In this document: positions 10,785 to 23,040 of the stretch, in pieces | Layout of the letters: every line of letters begins with the position of its first letter | How positions within the stretch are numbered: position 1 is the stretch's first letter | Assembly (NCBI RefSeq): GCF_009730915.1 | Contig: NC_052472.1 | Coordinates: 19,188,382 to 19,252,381 of the forward strand | Origin: Dioscorea cayenensis subsp. rotundata | Lineage: Eukaryota; Streptophyta; Magnoliopsida; Dioscoreales; Dioscoreaceae | Length of the DNA stretch: 64,000 nt | Direction: 5' to 3' | Position numbers and translations under genes: made by a program | Notes under the pieces: generated by a model | The model's input: only the letters and a program-made list of their open reading frames with translations | The model's database searches: none | Told to the model about the DNA's origin: nothing

Positions 10785-12830
10785 TGTAAGTCGCTTTCTT
10801 TCGGGTCACTCGCATCAATAGTGCCAGTGTGGAACTCAAAAAACTGCAAGTTTCTCTTAATGGAAAAAGTACCGTGTTGAGAGTCCCACAGGAATGGACG
10901 AAGATGTTCGCCTCACCTTCGACCCCAATGGCCGGCGGTCTATGTGCCGGGCTCATACTCCCCTCCTCTTTGTGAGAAGGATGAGAAAGACTTTCGGTCC
11001 TTTGATGACGAGGAGGAAGACATTGGTGTGTTTTCAGACTTCTTGGACCAGATGCTTGGAGACAAAGAGGGGTTGTTGAGTGAGATACCGATCGAGGTTG
11101 GATTGGGAATCTATTCCGGTGAGTCGTCGGCGGTCTGTAGAGCCTTGCTTCCATGGTGACCAAGATATCCCATTGGATGAACGACCAACAATGGCCGAGC
11201 GTCGCCTCCGTGGAAGTCTTGGAAGTGCTCGACTTGTTGGTGATGTGGCTAAGAAGGATGCTTGCCCGGCTTTGGTTGAGCCTTGCTCCCATACTGGTAG
11301 GCAAGTTAGTCTAACGGAAGATTATTCTGCTGTGGTAGAGCTTTGGCTCTCACTCGGGCGATGGTGTCTCGCAGCTAAGCCCGTGGGCGGCCGTGTGTGG
11401 GAATGATGGTGTCTTCGGAGCTTGGGGAGTGATGGGGGGTCAAGAGGAGGCTCGGTTTGTGGAGCATGGTTGGTTAGTACGTAATGAAGATAGCATTTTG
11501 CATGGATCGAGTGGGCATCATGGCGAGCAGTGGTTGGGCCATCCCGGTGGGCTCGCATGTCTCTTTTGCAGGGAAATATGGCGATCAGCAAGGTGTTGAG
11601 GAGATTGCCTGGGTGTTTGCCTCTGGAGTGTGGGGTCTCGCTCTGGGTAAGTCTTAAGATGGCGATCTCGATCCGTTATGAGGAGAGAAGGGTCGACGTC
11701 CCATTTCTCACTTTGAAGAGAGGACACACGCGGTGGAGTTAAACTCTCGTGTTAACGATCGACGACCGACGGTGGAGTGGAGCTCCCGTTGGAGGATGGT
11801 TGCATGTGCTGATCGTCCGGCGACGTGCGCTGGGTCCAAGGAAAGGTTGTTGGGGTTGTGAAAAATGAAGGGGCGACTTCACCGCCGGTGGTCGAGCCAT
11901 GCTCCCACCGGGCGGTGAAGTAAAAGCTCGCCATGTATTACGACTCCAATTCGGACGGACCACTAGTCCCTCTATTGTTCAACATTGTGCTCTTGGATCG
12001 GCTCGGGGACCCGGTCTCCCGAGCATGATCATCATATGCGTTGCATTGTCCCCTCAATGCGTGGCTCGAGACCACGACGTGTCGATTCGGAGTTTGCTCG
12101 CCATCCGATGATGCGAGCGCTTTCCCTAGACGCCGATGAAGACTTGGATACGTATCCAAGTCTTATGAGTTTTGATGTTGTTGACGGACACGTGGCGGCC
12201 ATGCACAAATCGGGCGTTTGGTCGGCATGTACGTTAGGGATTTGTTCCTCCTTTTGTACTTCTGGGCTGTTGATTGGTGGGCTGGGTTTTAAGTGGGGCC
12301 AAAAAAGTGAGTTGTTTGCTAAGTGCCTGAGTAACTCATTGTTGGGTGGTATTGTGGTCCTTGTATTGAGCCAAAAGTTGGGCTGCAATGGTTTAGGTGG
12401 GCCTGATCGGGAACCGCCATTGTGATGACCTTGTCGTTCTCAATTTTCGGGCCGGATTGCGGGCCTTCGCATTCTATTTTAACTGGGGTGATTTTGGGGT
12501 TTGTTTTAGTTGAAGGTTTTAAAGTGAAGTTGGTTGATTCCTTGCTGACCACCTGTTATAGTTGGATTTTCTTGGCCCAACTTTCATTGCTACGAAGGGA
12601 GTTCAGTATGCTCGAGGAGGCACTTCCGGATACGGGCTAATCTCTTCAACACCGGTTTTTGGAGGAGGCCTTTTATTGTCCCTCCTTTTTGCTTCAAGTT
12701 TGAGCATGTTGTCACTTCTGGTGCTTTGATGCTTTTTTTAGTGCCTTCAGCTTTTTTGGAGGTCCATCGATCCGTCTCATTTTTATTTTTAATTGAAGTG
12801 GTTTATCCACCTTTTTCAACTAGTTTTGTT
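10785..12830 (+). mobile_element. L1-like insertion replacing exon 1 of GSTT-A
   Basis: Homology between GSTT-A and GSTT-C stops at about 10785 and resumes at about 12838; the intervening ~2.05 kb has no counterpart in block 2. Its plus-strand 3' end closely resembles the LINE-1 and LINE-3 ends: an inverted repeat GGAGG...CCTCC (12661-12685), then a GTGG-TTTAT-CCAC stem-loop (12798-12810). It is much more GC-rich than its surroundings and contains many overlapping short frames on both strands, none with recognisable reverse transcriptase or endonuclease motifs. The longest acidic stretch reads FDDEEEDIGVFSDFL near 11000. The most likely reading is a 5'-truncated or non-autonomous L1 relative. 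The ~160 bp of GSTT-A carrying exon 1 was lost at the same place. Confidence 0.5.
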
Positions 12831-13045
12831 ATTTTTGTGGAGTTCGCTTTTTACAAGTATACCCCCTAAAAAAATTTAGAATTACACGATATCTTTTATC
12901 ATTTTTTTGATGTACTTGCACGATATTTTTTCGAATTACAAAAAAAGTCCACCGTACCCACTATAAATAAATAGACTTGATTATATACCTCTCTTCAGCA
13001 CCAGCATCATCTCTAACCTTTGCTTAGCTTGTAATCCCTGCACTA

Positions 13046-13210
13046 TGGCTTCAACCTCTGGCAAGCCTCCTCCTCCTCCTTTTCCTATGCTGTTCAACCT
13101 TCTCTTAAAATCCTCAAGAAATATCATGGTCTCAAAACCAAAAGAGCTTCAAATGAAATTCACCCACTATAATTCTACGGTGCTATTGCAGCTCTTCAAC
13201 ACAGAATGAC
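13046..13210 (+). CDS. Short ORF of unknown function with TATA-like box upstream
   Basis: A 54-codon frame begins MASTSGKPPPPPFPMLFNLL and ends LLQLFNTE before TGA. An ACTATAAATAAATAG sequence lies about 80 bases upstream, and a cytosine-rich leader free of ATG codons connects the two, which is the arrangement of a plant core promoter and 5' leader. The product resembles no family I know: proline-rich start, then a basic, hydrophobic tail, no signal peptide or clear membrane segment. The segment is absent from block 2, where the flanking sequence is joined directly. It could be the 5' end of a captured or truncated gene rather than a complete micro-gene. Confidence 0.3.
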
Positions 13211-13376
13211 AAGAAAGGATTATCCAATTCATCTCATTTTATTTTATTATATTGTTTTTTATTTTTGCTTGGAAGAGCTTAACAGAAAAATTATTCAGCT
13301 TTTTAATGGAAGAGCAAACAAGGAAAAATAAAACAACTAAAAGAAAAAAATGAATAACGTAAACAACATAGAAAGC

Positions 13377-13534
13377 TTAAAATTTGAAGTTACTTGCGAT
13401 TCTTTGTCTCCACCGACCAATTGGGAAGGTCAAGTCCTCCGTGGAAAAAAATAAAGCGGAAGGATTTTTTTCGATTGCAAATTTGGCGATCTCATCCGCC
13501 ACCTGATTAAGGTTCCTAAGTAACACGCAGGCAC
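13377..13534 (-). pseudogene. Remnant of an RNase H domain C-terminus from a LINE
   Basis: The minus strand reads openly from about 13534 to a stop at 13377-13379 and contains LLRNLNQVADEIAKFAIEKN. The pattern N-x-V-A-D-x-(I/L)-A-K is the last conserved block of the RNase H domain found at the C-terminus of plant LINE and RNase H-like proteins, with the final catalytic aspartate present. Nothing upstream on the minus strand extends the domain, so this is a short fragment in the same orientation as LINE-2 but not contiguous with it. Confidence 0.55.
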
Positions 13535-13683
13535 ATAAGAATTTTTTTCAAGTAATATAAATACTAGTTAGAATAAATTTTTATAAATATTTATTTTTTA
13601 ATTTTATTTATTTTTTTCTTTTTTGTTTCATCGAGGTTGTTGATTTATAGTAAAAAATAATGTATTTAAATAGATTGATAAAA

Positions 13684-16181
13684 AAGGCGATCATTTCGTT
13701 GCAAGGTGGATTTGCGAAAACTTCTGGAGAACAAAGTTAAGGTTGATTGTGATAATCTTGAACACCTTTTCTCTCTAGAGGAGATCAAAAGGGCGATCTT
13801 CAACTTAGGTGGTGAGAAAGCTCCTGGGCCAAATGGCTTCCCTCTGCAATTCTTTAAAACCTATTAGGAGGTTGTCAAGGTGGACGTTATGAAACCGTGT
13901 GAGGATTTTTACGACGGGAAAGCGAACTTGAAAAGGATTAATTGGGCATGTATTGCCCTTATTCCAAAGGCCTCGAATCCGACATCTTTAGGTGACTATA
14001 GACCCATCAGTCTGATATATTCTTCTCTGAAAATCAACTCCAAGATTTTGGTGTCTCGTCTTAGCTCGGTTATGGATTCTTTGGTTGACCATGAGCAGTC
14101 TGCTTTTCTAAAGAGGAGATGTATACTTGATAATATTGCTACGGATGAAGAGCTAATTTTTAGTATCCATAAAAGAAGATTGACCGGGCATATCCTCAAA
14201 GTGGATTTCGCTAAAGCTTTTGACTCGGTTGATTGGGATTTTCTGTTAGAGATTTTGCAGGAAAGGGGTTTTGGTTCCAGGTGGCTAGGTTGGATCCACT
14301 ATATCCTCAGTACTTTGAAAGCTTCTATTCCAAATGGTTATGTTAGATACAAAAGAGGTCTTAGACAGGGTGATCCTCTATCACCGCTACTCTTTGTGCT
14401 AGTGTCGGATGTGCTGAGCACTATGTTTGATAATGCTCTAAACTCGCATATTCTGATTGGAGTACCACTGGGGGAGTTTGGTAGGAAATGAAATTTACAT
14501 TATGCGGATGATCTCCTAGTTTTGACTGTGGGTGGAGCGGAAGACCTTAGAATTATCAAGCTGATTCTTTTGGTGTTCGAAGGGCTATCTAGGTTGGAAA
14601 CAAATTTCTCTAAAATATGTCTATACACCACCAATTTAAATCAGCTTCCCGATGAGAGCACGAGAAAACATTTAATTGTGAGTTAGGCCTTCTCCCAGTT
14701 AATTATCTCGGCATCCCTATTTCAAGGAGGCGGTTGCGGAAATAGGATTGGGAGGGTTTGATCGCTAAAGTGAGAGGGCATTTATCTTCTTGGAATTCGT
14801 TATATCTATCTATTGGGGATCGTCTTACCTTGATTAACTCTGTTTTATCGACGGTGCCGACGTATTGGATGTCAATATTCTGACTTCCTAAGTGGGTAAT
14901 TAAAGACATTGATCGGATTAGAAGAGATTTTTTATAGTCAGGTCCTGACATAGATCATGCGGGCTGTAGGCTGGTGACTTGGAAAAATATTTGTCATTCT
15001 AAGGAGCAAGGGGGCTGGGGCATTCTGGACTTAATTTGGCCTTGCTGGGAAAGTGAAAGTGGAAATTCGTTTCTGGCACGAACTGAGGTGGGGCGAAAGT
15101 ACTGTAATTCAATTATATTGATCTTATTGGAGAGTTGTCTAGGCGACCAAGAGGGAGAGTTTCCTTCTTTTGGTCGGGGGTGCCTAAGTGTCTTTTGGCT
15201 TTCAGAGCTTGTGTCACTGTTGAGGTTCACTCTGGCGCTGACTCGTTATTTTGGAAGGACAGATGTTTCAACGGCCTTTTGCTGAGACTCCCGGAACTGC
15301 ACAGATCATTTCGGACCTAAGTCTATCTGCCAATATGAATAAGGACCTAAAACTGTGGAACCTAACGATGAATGGAGCCTTCACTGTCAAATCATTCTAT
15401 TGTTTCCTCAATGAGGGGGGTTTGCGTTGTCCTATTGCCAAATTTTTTTTTGAAAGGCCCATGTCCGAGGAAGGTCAATATTTTTAATTGGCTAGCTTGG
15501 AAGAACAAGATTATCACTTTGGAAAACCTTGCTAAGCACCGTTGCAACAAGTTGCTGACTGACACTTGTGTGCTGTGTCACTCAGCGGTCGAATCTTCTA
15601 ATCAGCTTTTCCTTCAATGTCGTTTTCCTCTAGAAGTATGGGCGCATTTGAGTGGGGCTCTCTAATTACTGAATCTTCCCCAATCGATGTCTCAGCTGTG
15701 GGGTAATTGGAGAGCTGCTTTGCGCCCCTCGGTTAGGGTGTTTGGGATAGGGTGGTTAATGCATTTGTGTGGTCCATTTGACTTGCGCGAAATGATTGTA
15801 TCTTCTCTGCTAAATGTGCAAGTCCGCGCTCTATCTTGTTGGAAAACCCGACCTTCGATTTTTCTCTTGGTTCTCTGCAGCTCCTGATGGTTTGGGAGTT
15901 AAGCTTGAGGACTCCATCACCGTTAGTCCAGTCACGCTTTAGAGTTCCTTAGACTTCGCTCTAAGGGGATGGATGGCGCCCCTTCTCTTGAGGCGACTTA
16001 GGACATTAGAGAGGTGTAGGCCTGGTGGTGTTTGTTTTGGGTTCTGGAGGAGACCCGTTGTTCCTCCTCGTTTTTTTTTCTGTTTTTGTTCTACGTCTAG
16101 TGGACTGACTTTTGTTCATTGTATTTCAATATTTCCTTTTTTATTAATGCATGTGGTATACCCACTTCTTAAAAAAAAAAG
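13684..16181 (+). mobile_element. LINE-1: 5'-truncated L1 retrotransposon with 16-bp target duplication
   Basis: The insertion is bounded by AAATAGATTGATAAAA at 13668-13683 and again at 16182-16197, a perfect 16-bp target-site duplication as produced by target-primed reverse transcription. The 5' end is truncated inside ORF2, upstream of the reverse transcriptase. The 3' end carries a GGAGGA...TCCTCC inverted repeat (16046-16067), a GTGG-TATAC-CCAC stem-loop (16153-16165) and a tail of ten adenines at 16171. It belongs to the same L1 lineage as LINE-3 and LINE-4. Confidence 0.9.
13740..15890 (+). pseudogene. LINE-1 ORF2 remnant (reverse transcriptase and zf-RVT)
   Basis: The reverse transcriptase can be followed from EEIKRAIFNLGGEKAPGPNG (about 13780-13840) through NWACIALIPKASNPTSLGDY, the catalytic-block LKVDFAKAFDSVDWDFLLEI (near 14200-14260), RGLRQGDPLSPLLFVL (14355-14402) and the YADD box at 14501-14512. 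A TGA at 14489-14491 interrupts the frame just before YADD, a TAG lies near 13866, and several stops and frameshifts follow. The cysteine-rich zf-RVT region (LAKHRCNKLLTDTCVLCHSA) is at about 15525-15590. There is no RNase H domain. It is inactive. Confidence 0.9.
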
Positions 16182-16197
16182 AAATAGATTGATAAAA

Positions 16198-16613
16198 TTA
16201 TATTTATAAATTAATTTTAGAGACATAATTTGAGATATGAAAACCTTTACAAGTGAACACTTTGGAATATGAATGAAATAGCACAAATGAGATTTTATAT
16301 TTTTTATGTTTAAGAACGCCTACATTTAAGTGTAGTTATTGCATTTAATTAATTTATAAAATATTTTTTTATTCTCCTCACATAAATGCTTTGCGCTATT
16401 TTTTTTTTCTTTTTTTTGAGGCAAACAAATTGTTCATTTCAACTAATATTTGTTCATCCCTCTCGGTTAATAAAAAGAATTATTGTCTTTCTATTGTGAA
16501 AATTGGATTTTTTTTTTCTTTGAGTATTTTTAAAGTCTAAATAAAATAGTTACACATATTAAAAATATTTTTAAAATATATATTTGTTTAATAAATAGTT
16601 ATAACTGAAAATG

Positions 16614-16669
<56 letters not shown>

Positions 16670-16941
16670 CATATTTATTTTAGACCATTTGATAATCCAT
16701 TAATAAATGGTAAAATAAGTTTTTTTTTTAATAATGTGGACAAACCATTAATCTCAACCATTGTGACAGATTTAATCACTCAACTACAAACTCAAAAGAG
16801 AAAAGAATTACTATCTTTTTTATAGTGAAAGTGGTAAATAGTACAATTAGTTAATTAAAAAAATTTTAATAGTCTAGGTGATATATTTAAAAAATATTTT
16901 TTTTATTTGAAACTCTTTTTTTTTTTTTCAAGCCATGTATT
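16198..16941. other. AT-rich spacer with long TA microsatellite
   Basis: No gene is seen. From about 16617 to 16667 there is an almost uninterrupted TA dinucleotide run of about 25 units; the paralogous position in block 2 (47414-47436) carries a much shorter run. From about 16350 the sequence is homologous to 47165 onward. Confidence 0.7.
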
Positions 16942-17106
16942 CACGAATTAAAATTTTTATAGGGAAGGAGCTCTAAGAGCTATTTTATTGATAACAAACA
17001 GAAATTACACAAGAGTTTTAAAAGATACAGACCCAAGCCAAAAGAAAACAGAAAAAACAACACAAACAAAACAATAAAACAAACACACAATAAAACAAAA
17101 TAAAGA

Positions 17107-20100
17107 TTACAAACTAATGCCGGACTTGAGGACTTGCTTCATGAGCCAGCGCGGTAGATCCTTACCCTGATGGAAAAGAGTGAGAGCATGGGAGTTAACT
17201 CCATGGATCGCCAGATTATTGGCAACATTCATCCAGGCCTTCGGAATAATGCACACTCGTGGGAGATCAAAGCTGGAAAGATAATCGTTGATGCTGAGAA
17301 TTAACGGGTTCAATCGCCAAGCTTGAGGATCACAACCATGTTTAATGATGTTGAAGAGCTCAGAGCAAGCAATGAAGATCGTTTTAACTTGGAGATCAGA
17401 CGCATGGAGGCTGCCAAGTGCAATCAAAAGGGCTAAGGATTTAGCTTCAAGGGTTGATTCTGCAAAATTATTACAGTACCCTGCACACACAAACTGAGAG
17501 TAACCATTAGTAAGATGAAAACCAGCACCATGAGTATTAGCCTCTCTATGACTCGTAGAAGCCACAAAAAGATAAGGCCCATCATTGATGGAAAAATTAC
17601 TAAGTATGAGTTGCTTGCTGGAATTAAAATTTGAAGATTGAGAGAACTCCCTGACATGATTAATTGCCCTGATAGGAATGGATTGAAAGTCAGGAGATTC
17701 TTGACGAAATATAAGGTTACATCGAGTCTTCCAAATGAGCCAAGAAGTCACCCCAATTATGGACTGAACATTCAAGTCATATTCAGGATGGTCCGGAGAC
17801 AGCCAATTACCAGTTGAGAACCCTTCATGAAAGACAATTTGCTTACCAATAGCATTACTAACCTGTTGCCAAACAATCTGTGTTTTGGGACAAGAGTTGA
17901 ATAGGTGCTCAGCATTTTCAAAGTCAAGATTACAGAATTTGCAAAAGGTTTGAGCACCCAGATTCAACCTGTAAAGATACTCATATGTTTTAATACCATT
18001 ATGTAATAGTAACCAAATGAAGTGTTTAGGCCTGGGAGCAACAAACAAGCGCCAAAGGTTGCCCCAACCATTCCAAGTATCATGGTTACCAACCGAATTG
18101 TTGAAATGGGTGTAAACCATAGAGGTCAGCTTGTGATTTTTGGACTTGGGGAACCAGACCCATTTGTTATTAGCACCATTGCACACTCGGTTGAAATGCA
18201 GATAATCAAAGTTCAAGAATTCCCCAAAGATGGAGCTCATCAAAGGGATATTCCAACCATCATCCGAGAATCAAATCGAGACATATTCAAATGGTCATAA
18301 TCCACATGCATATTGAGATAGGTGAGGCTTAAAAAGCTAAAGGAATTTCAAAGTACCAAGAATCAAACATTATATTAGTAGCGGCGAGGATAAAAAAATG
18401 ATGAAGCCAAAGTTGAGGTTTAATGATATCAGCATTATGCCAAAGACCTCTAAAAAACCAAGAACAGTTCGCAGGAATAGTAGTCAGTCCAGAAAGTTCA
18501 CTTGCCCATACTTATGATATAAAATGTCCACCCATATGGCATCATGATGATTAAGATAACTAATAACATTTTTAGCCATTAAAGAGATTTTAGATGCACG
18601 CAAATTCCGGATCGAGAGACCCCCCTCAGTGCGTTTAAGTGTAATATCTGTCCAACTAACCGAGTTCATGCCTTTTCGATTGCCACTCTTTGACCAGAAG
18701 AAAGATCTAGCAACCTTAGTGATTCCATCAAGGATTGTATCAGGAACTGGGTACACAGACAAATAGTACACAGGGGTGGACAACAAGACAGAATTGATAA
18801 GGATTGCTTTACTAGCCATTGAGATTTTGGAGTGATTCCAAGAAGAAAGAATATTTTCAGTTTTAGCAATCATCTTGGAAAAGTTAGAAAGCAATAATCT
18901 CTTGGGAGAGATCACCATCCCAAGATACAGAAAAGGAAAACTGCCGATTTTATACCCAAGAATAGAACAGATGCTCTTTTTGAGTCTAGGGTTAAATCTA
19001 GAAGGAAAGAAAATATCCGACTTAGATTTATTGACACGTTGACCTGTGAGCTTACCATATATAGACAGACATAAATTGATGTTACGGGCAGCCTTCCTAG
19101 AAGCTAAAGTAATAAGAATTAAATCGTCCGCATACATAAGATGATTAAAATTTCTACTGAGGGAGGAATTGAATCCAGGAATCATGTTCTGTTGCATAGC
19201 AAAGTTAAGAATAGCAGTTAAATTTTGCGCAACAAGAATAAATAAATAAGAGGAGAGAGGGTCGCCCTGTCGAAGGCCTCTGGATGAATTAAACCACTCA
19301 GTAGGTTGCTTGTTAATTAACAATGAAAAGGAGGCAGACCTTAAGCATGTTTCAACCCAAGTAATCCAAATGCTAGGAAAATTCATCCGATAAAGAGTGG
19401 CAAGAATTGCATTCCAACTCATTGTATCATATGCCTTTTCTATATCCAGTTTCACTAACATCCTAGGGAGGTATGCAATCTCTCGATCCATCGAATGCAC
19501 AACTTCTTGAAGAGCAACAATATTATCGAAAGGATTCCTATTAGCAAGAAAGCCACAATGTTCTCTACCAATCAACCGAGGCAGAACAGTTTTGAGCCGA
19601 TTCGCTAAAATTTTTGAAATAATTTTGTAGCAAACATTGCAAAGCGAAATGGGACGATAATCAGAAACAGTTTTAGGATTAGTTTTTTTAGGAATGAGAG
19701 TGATGTAAGTACGGCCCCAAGAATTAGGGATGATAGAATTGTTAAAGAAAAAGGATATAGCATTAAAGAGAGAATCTCCAACATCATTCCAGAAAAAACA
19801 ATAAAATTCAGAATTGAAGCCGTCAGGTCCAGGACTCTTACCGGAAGGGAGGGATTTAAGAGCCTGATATACCTCAAGTTTGGTAACCTCCTTTGTGAGA
19901 ACCACTCCTTCGGCAACCGAGATCGAGGGAAGATCAGAGGGAAGTGCCTGAGAAATATCCATGACCGAGCTGTCCGAGGGATCGGCCCAAAGGTTCTTAT
20001 AAAAGTCACAGAACTCTTTCTCTATGCCTTTCTGATCAGTAACAACAACTCCAGCAACATTAGTAATAAGAGGAATAGAGTTAACATGATTGCGACAACG

Positions 20101-21234
20101 AATAGAATTATGAAAAAAATTAGTATTCATGTCACCCTGAAGAACCCACAACTGTCTGGCACGTTGAGCCCACTTAGTGGAATTTTGCCGGTGCAAAGCA
20201 GTAAGACGATTATAAAGAGGAAAAAGAGCATTGTCAACAGTAGTTGAGTTACCATTTAAACCTTCTAACGCCTCAGCTTCTAGAATTTCCAATTCCAATT
20301 TATTGATACTGGCCTCTAAAGAATTCAGACCCCTGTTCTTCCAAGTAATAAGATTAGTCCGAGCACGAGATAGTAGATGAGTGAAAGCATGCAATGGATT
20401 AGAATGAGGTATGAAAGACCATGCTTCCCGAACTACATCATGACATTCAAGGTATTCAAGCCAAAAATTATCAAATCTAAAAATTTTCTTTTTGAGGGGC
20501 ACACGAGGGGTAAGAGTAAGAAGAAGAGGGGCATGGTCAGAAAAAAGCCTAGGAAGGTGTTTAATAATATAAGAGCCAAAAGAATCAATACTTAAGGGGT
20601 TAATCAAACATCGATCAAGCCGGGCCCATTTCCTTGCATTGCCCGATTGATTGTTGCACCAAGTATAATTAGAACCTGCAAAGTTAACCTCCATAAGATT
20701 ATTAATAGCTATAAATTCGAGAAAAACTCGGGCCTTGCGACGATAATAGATAGGAGATCCTCCCCGGTACTCAGAAGGAGAAGCAACTGCATTAAAGTCA
20801 CCAATGAGAATCCAGGGGATAGTAATAGAAGCAAGACAGGAGAGCTCAAACCAAGCAGTGATGCATTCTCGTATGCGGCGTGGAGTTGTAAATAGTAGAG
20901 ATAATCCAGGACTCGTTCCTGCAGTTAGTGATTACTAAGTGTAAAAACAAACTCGGATCGGACAATAGGAGTGACTTTTGCCAATATGCCTCTGCCAAGC
21001 CACAATGATTCCGCGAGTAACCTTACTGCAACAATGGCGGCCCAGGGCCCAACACTTGCCAATTTTTTTGAGCAGAACTTTATCGAGCCGACCGTTATCG
21101 ACTCTGGTTTCCACTAGACAGAAGATGAGAGGCTTGAATTTCTTCATCAAAAATTTAATACGAGTGAAGGTATCCCGACTAGAGATGCCTCTGCAATTCC
21201 AACAGACAATATTAGTAATATTAGTGAAAAACAT
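17107..21234 (-). pseudogene. LINE-2 ORF2: endonuclease, reverse transcriptase, zf-RVT, RNase H
   Basis: The frame starts MFFTNITNIVCWNCRGISSR at 21234, the beginning of an endonuclease/exonuclease/phosphatase domain (VCWNCRG, then CLVETRVDN). It stops at 20935 and is regained at 20694 (LDRCLINP, LFSDHAPLLL). The reverse transcriptase fills about 18500-20000: YRPISLCNVCYKIISK, LVKLDIEKAYDTMSW, SSRGLRQGDPLSSYLF, and the YADD box at about 19122-19133. The reading is then lost between 18484 and 18243. The last open part (17107-18243, 378 residues) holds zf-RVT (CKFCNLDFENAEHLFNSCPK) and a C-terminal RNase H-like domain (about 17180-17600). In the RNase H part the usual catalytic aspartates look replaced (FVASTS, FIACSEL, NVANNLA), while EAKSLAL keeps the glutamate. 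It is not intact. Confidence 0.9.
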
Positions 21235-21323
21235 GTAAACAAATTGGATAAAAAGAGATCACCAAAAAACAACAGGAACTAAGAACATGAAGAAACTGAG
21301 AGAAGAACAAGGACAAAGTCCTC

Positions 21324-23040
21324 TTAATGGGAAGCACCCAAACCCTGAGCAGTCTCAACCCCCTGATCCATCCGACCTTTCGTATGGATGGATTCCGGAT
21401 GCTGAGGTACCCTACGAACAAGGGTTTCCTTGCGAAGTCCTGACTGAAATTGATCCAATGTCATACAATCATCTGGTTCTTCCGGTCCTTCGTAATCAGA
21501 CATCTCACTATCTTCATCCTCACCCTCCGATTCCTCTCCATCAGAATTACTCATGGGAAGATCAGAGTTCAATGACAAAGAGGGTGGGTTTAGAGCATCA
21601 GAGACCTGTTCCACTACCATGGCATGTGAAGAGATAAGAGATCCAGCAATAGGATCAGCAGATGTCTCTTCAGATGTCCTAAGCGTGGGCGGTGTGCCAA
21701 CGGGATCCTGCAGGTGGGTCAGCTTGGCATTGGAACTCACAAAAGGCTTGGAACTAGCACCCGGGTCAGACATATTGGGTGGCCCGTTGTCCCTCGGGAC
21801 GTGGGATTCTCCACCCATTATGGTTCCCATGTCTTGAGAAGGCAAAAAGGTGTCAACTCCATTAATACCTGCCACCTGATCAGGGGTGGGGCCCGATGCA
21901 CGCAAGAGACTTCCAAGGTGACCTCCCCTGCCTCGAGAGGAGAAGCTGCCACGTGTCGAGTGGTTGTACCCAGAGCGAGGGGACGCTTCGAGTGTACCGT
22001 TGGAGGCGCGAGGGGCTTCGCATGCGCCCTGCACGTGATCTCGAAGAACCCAGCACCACCTCTGGCACCACCGCGGCCTCCCCACGTCCTCGCCCGCGGG
22101 AAACAATCATCCAAGGACCAAAGGGCGTCTCTTCGAGCTCATTGTTATAGTTCGTACCTTCAGGGGTCATCTGGTCGGTCCTTGCCTCCGAGCCATCGTT
22201 CATAGGATCCAAATCCACCATCGCCTCCTTCCCTTTCGGTTCACTGTGAACCCGGTAAGGGGGTGGCGAGGAGCGGCTTTGTTCCATTGAACTCCGGCGG
22301 TTGCACTGGTTCGACCCATGCCCCACCAGGCCACAGTGATAACAAAAGGTGGGCAACTTCTCATAAAGAACCACAACAAACACTCTATGAGCATCATCCC
22401 CAACCCAAAACCCTTGCTTCAGGGGTTTATTCAGATCGATCTCTACACATATTCTAGCATACTTAGACCTGGACAAAGAGCAAGTAAATTCGTCAATCTT
22501 TAATAAAGTTCCCAGAGAGCTAGCAATGAATTCCAGAGACTCCCCATCCCAGAACTCAACGGGAAGGTTGTGCAGCTGCACCCAAACTACATCAGAAGAT
22601 AGCTTGGCAAAGGCGGGTTCAAAAAAGGGTTTCCATGGAGCAAGTTGAAGGACAACACCATTCACTCCCCAGGGACCCTCAAACAGGAGCTTCTGAGAAA
22701 CTTCATGAGATTCACATCGGAACAAAAGATATCCGTTAGGAAGATCGGAGATGGATATTTCGCCAAACTCCTGCCATCTGGTGAGAAGAACAGTCTTGAT
22801 TTGTTCGAAGATGGGGGGTTTTCCAAAGAACTTTCCAATCAGCGAGTGTTGGAATCGGAGATGAGCACGGGCCACAGAGTCACTGTCAAAATGAATGAAC
22901 TCAGACGTAGAAGCCTTTAGCTTGCGCAGCACTGGACCCTCAACAAGTGGGGAAGGATTGGAAGGACGGTTTTTAATTGCAGCCGCAATCTCCGCCCATG
23001 AGGACGGGGAGGGGGTGGAAGGTGGCCCCCCGCTTGCCAT
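21324..23040 (-). pseudogene. LINE-2 ORF1: DUF4283-type nucleic acid-binding protein with CCHC knuckle
   Basis: The first ATG is at 23040 (MASGGPPSTPSPSSWAEI). Residues about 35-200 have the pattern of the DUF4283 domain of plant L1 ORF1 proteins (LLTRWQEFGEI, CESHEVSQKLLFEGPWGVNG, VVWVQLHNLPVEFWDGES). A CCHC zinc knuckle follows at CYHCGLVGHGSNQC. Such proteins bind the element RNA. After SRGRGRG (near 22120) the frame is lost; the expected acidic, serine-rich C-terminal part continues in another frame and ends at 21324, so at least one frameshift lies between about 21850 and 22115. The ORF2 start is 90 bases downstream of this stop. Confidence 0.85.

Noticed and set aside
10717..12640. A dozen overlapping ORFs of 60-195 codons
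   Set aside because: They overlap in all frames in a GC-rich insertion where stops are rare by composition; none shows a recognisable domain.
17107..21234. LINE-2 as an active retrotransposon
   Set aside because: ORF1 is frameshifted, ORF2 is interrupted in the endonuclease region and between 18243 and 18484, and the RNase H aspartates appear lost.
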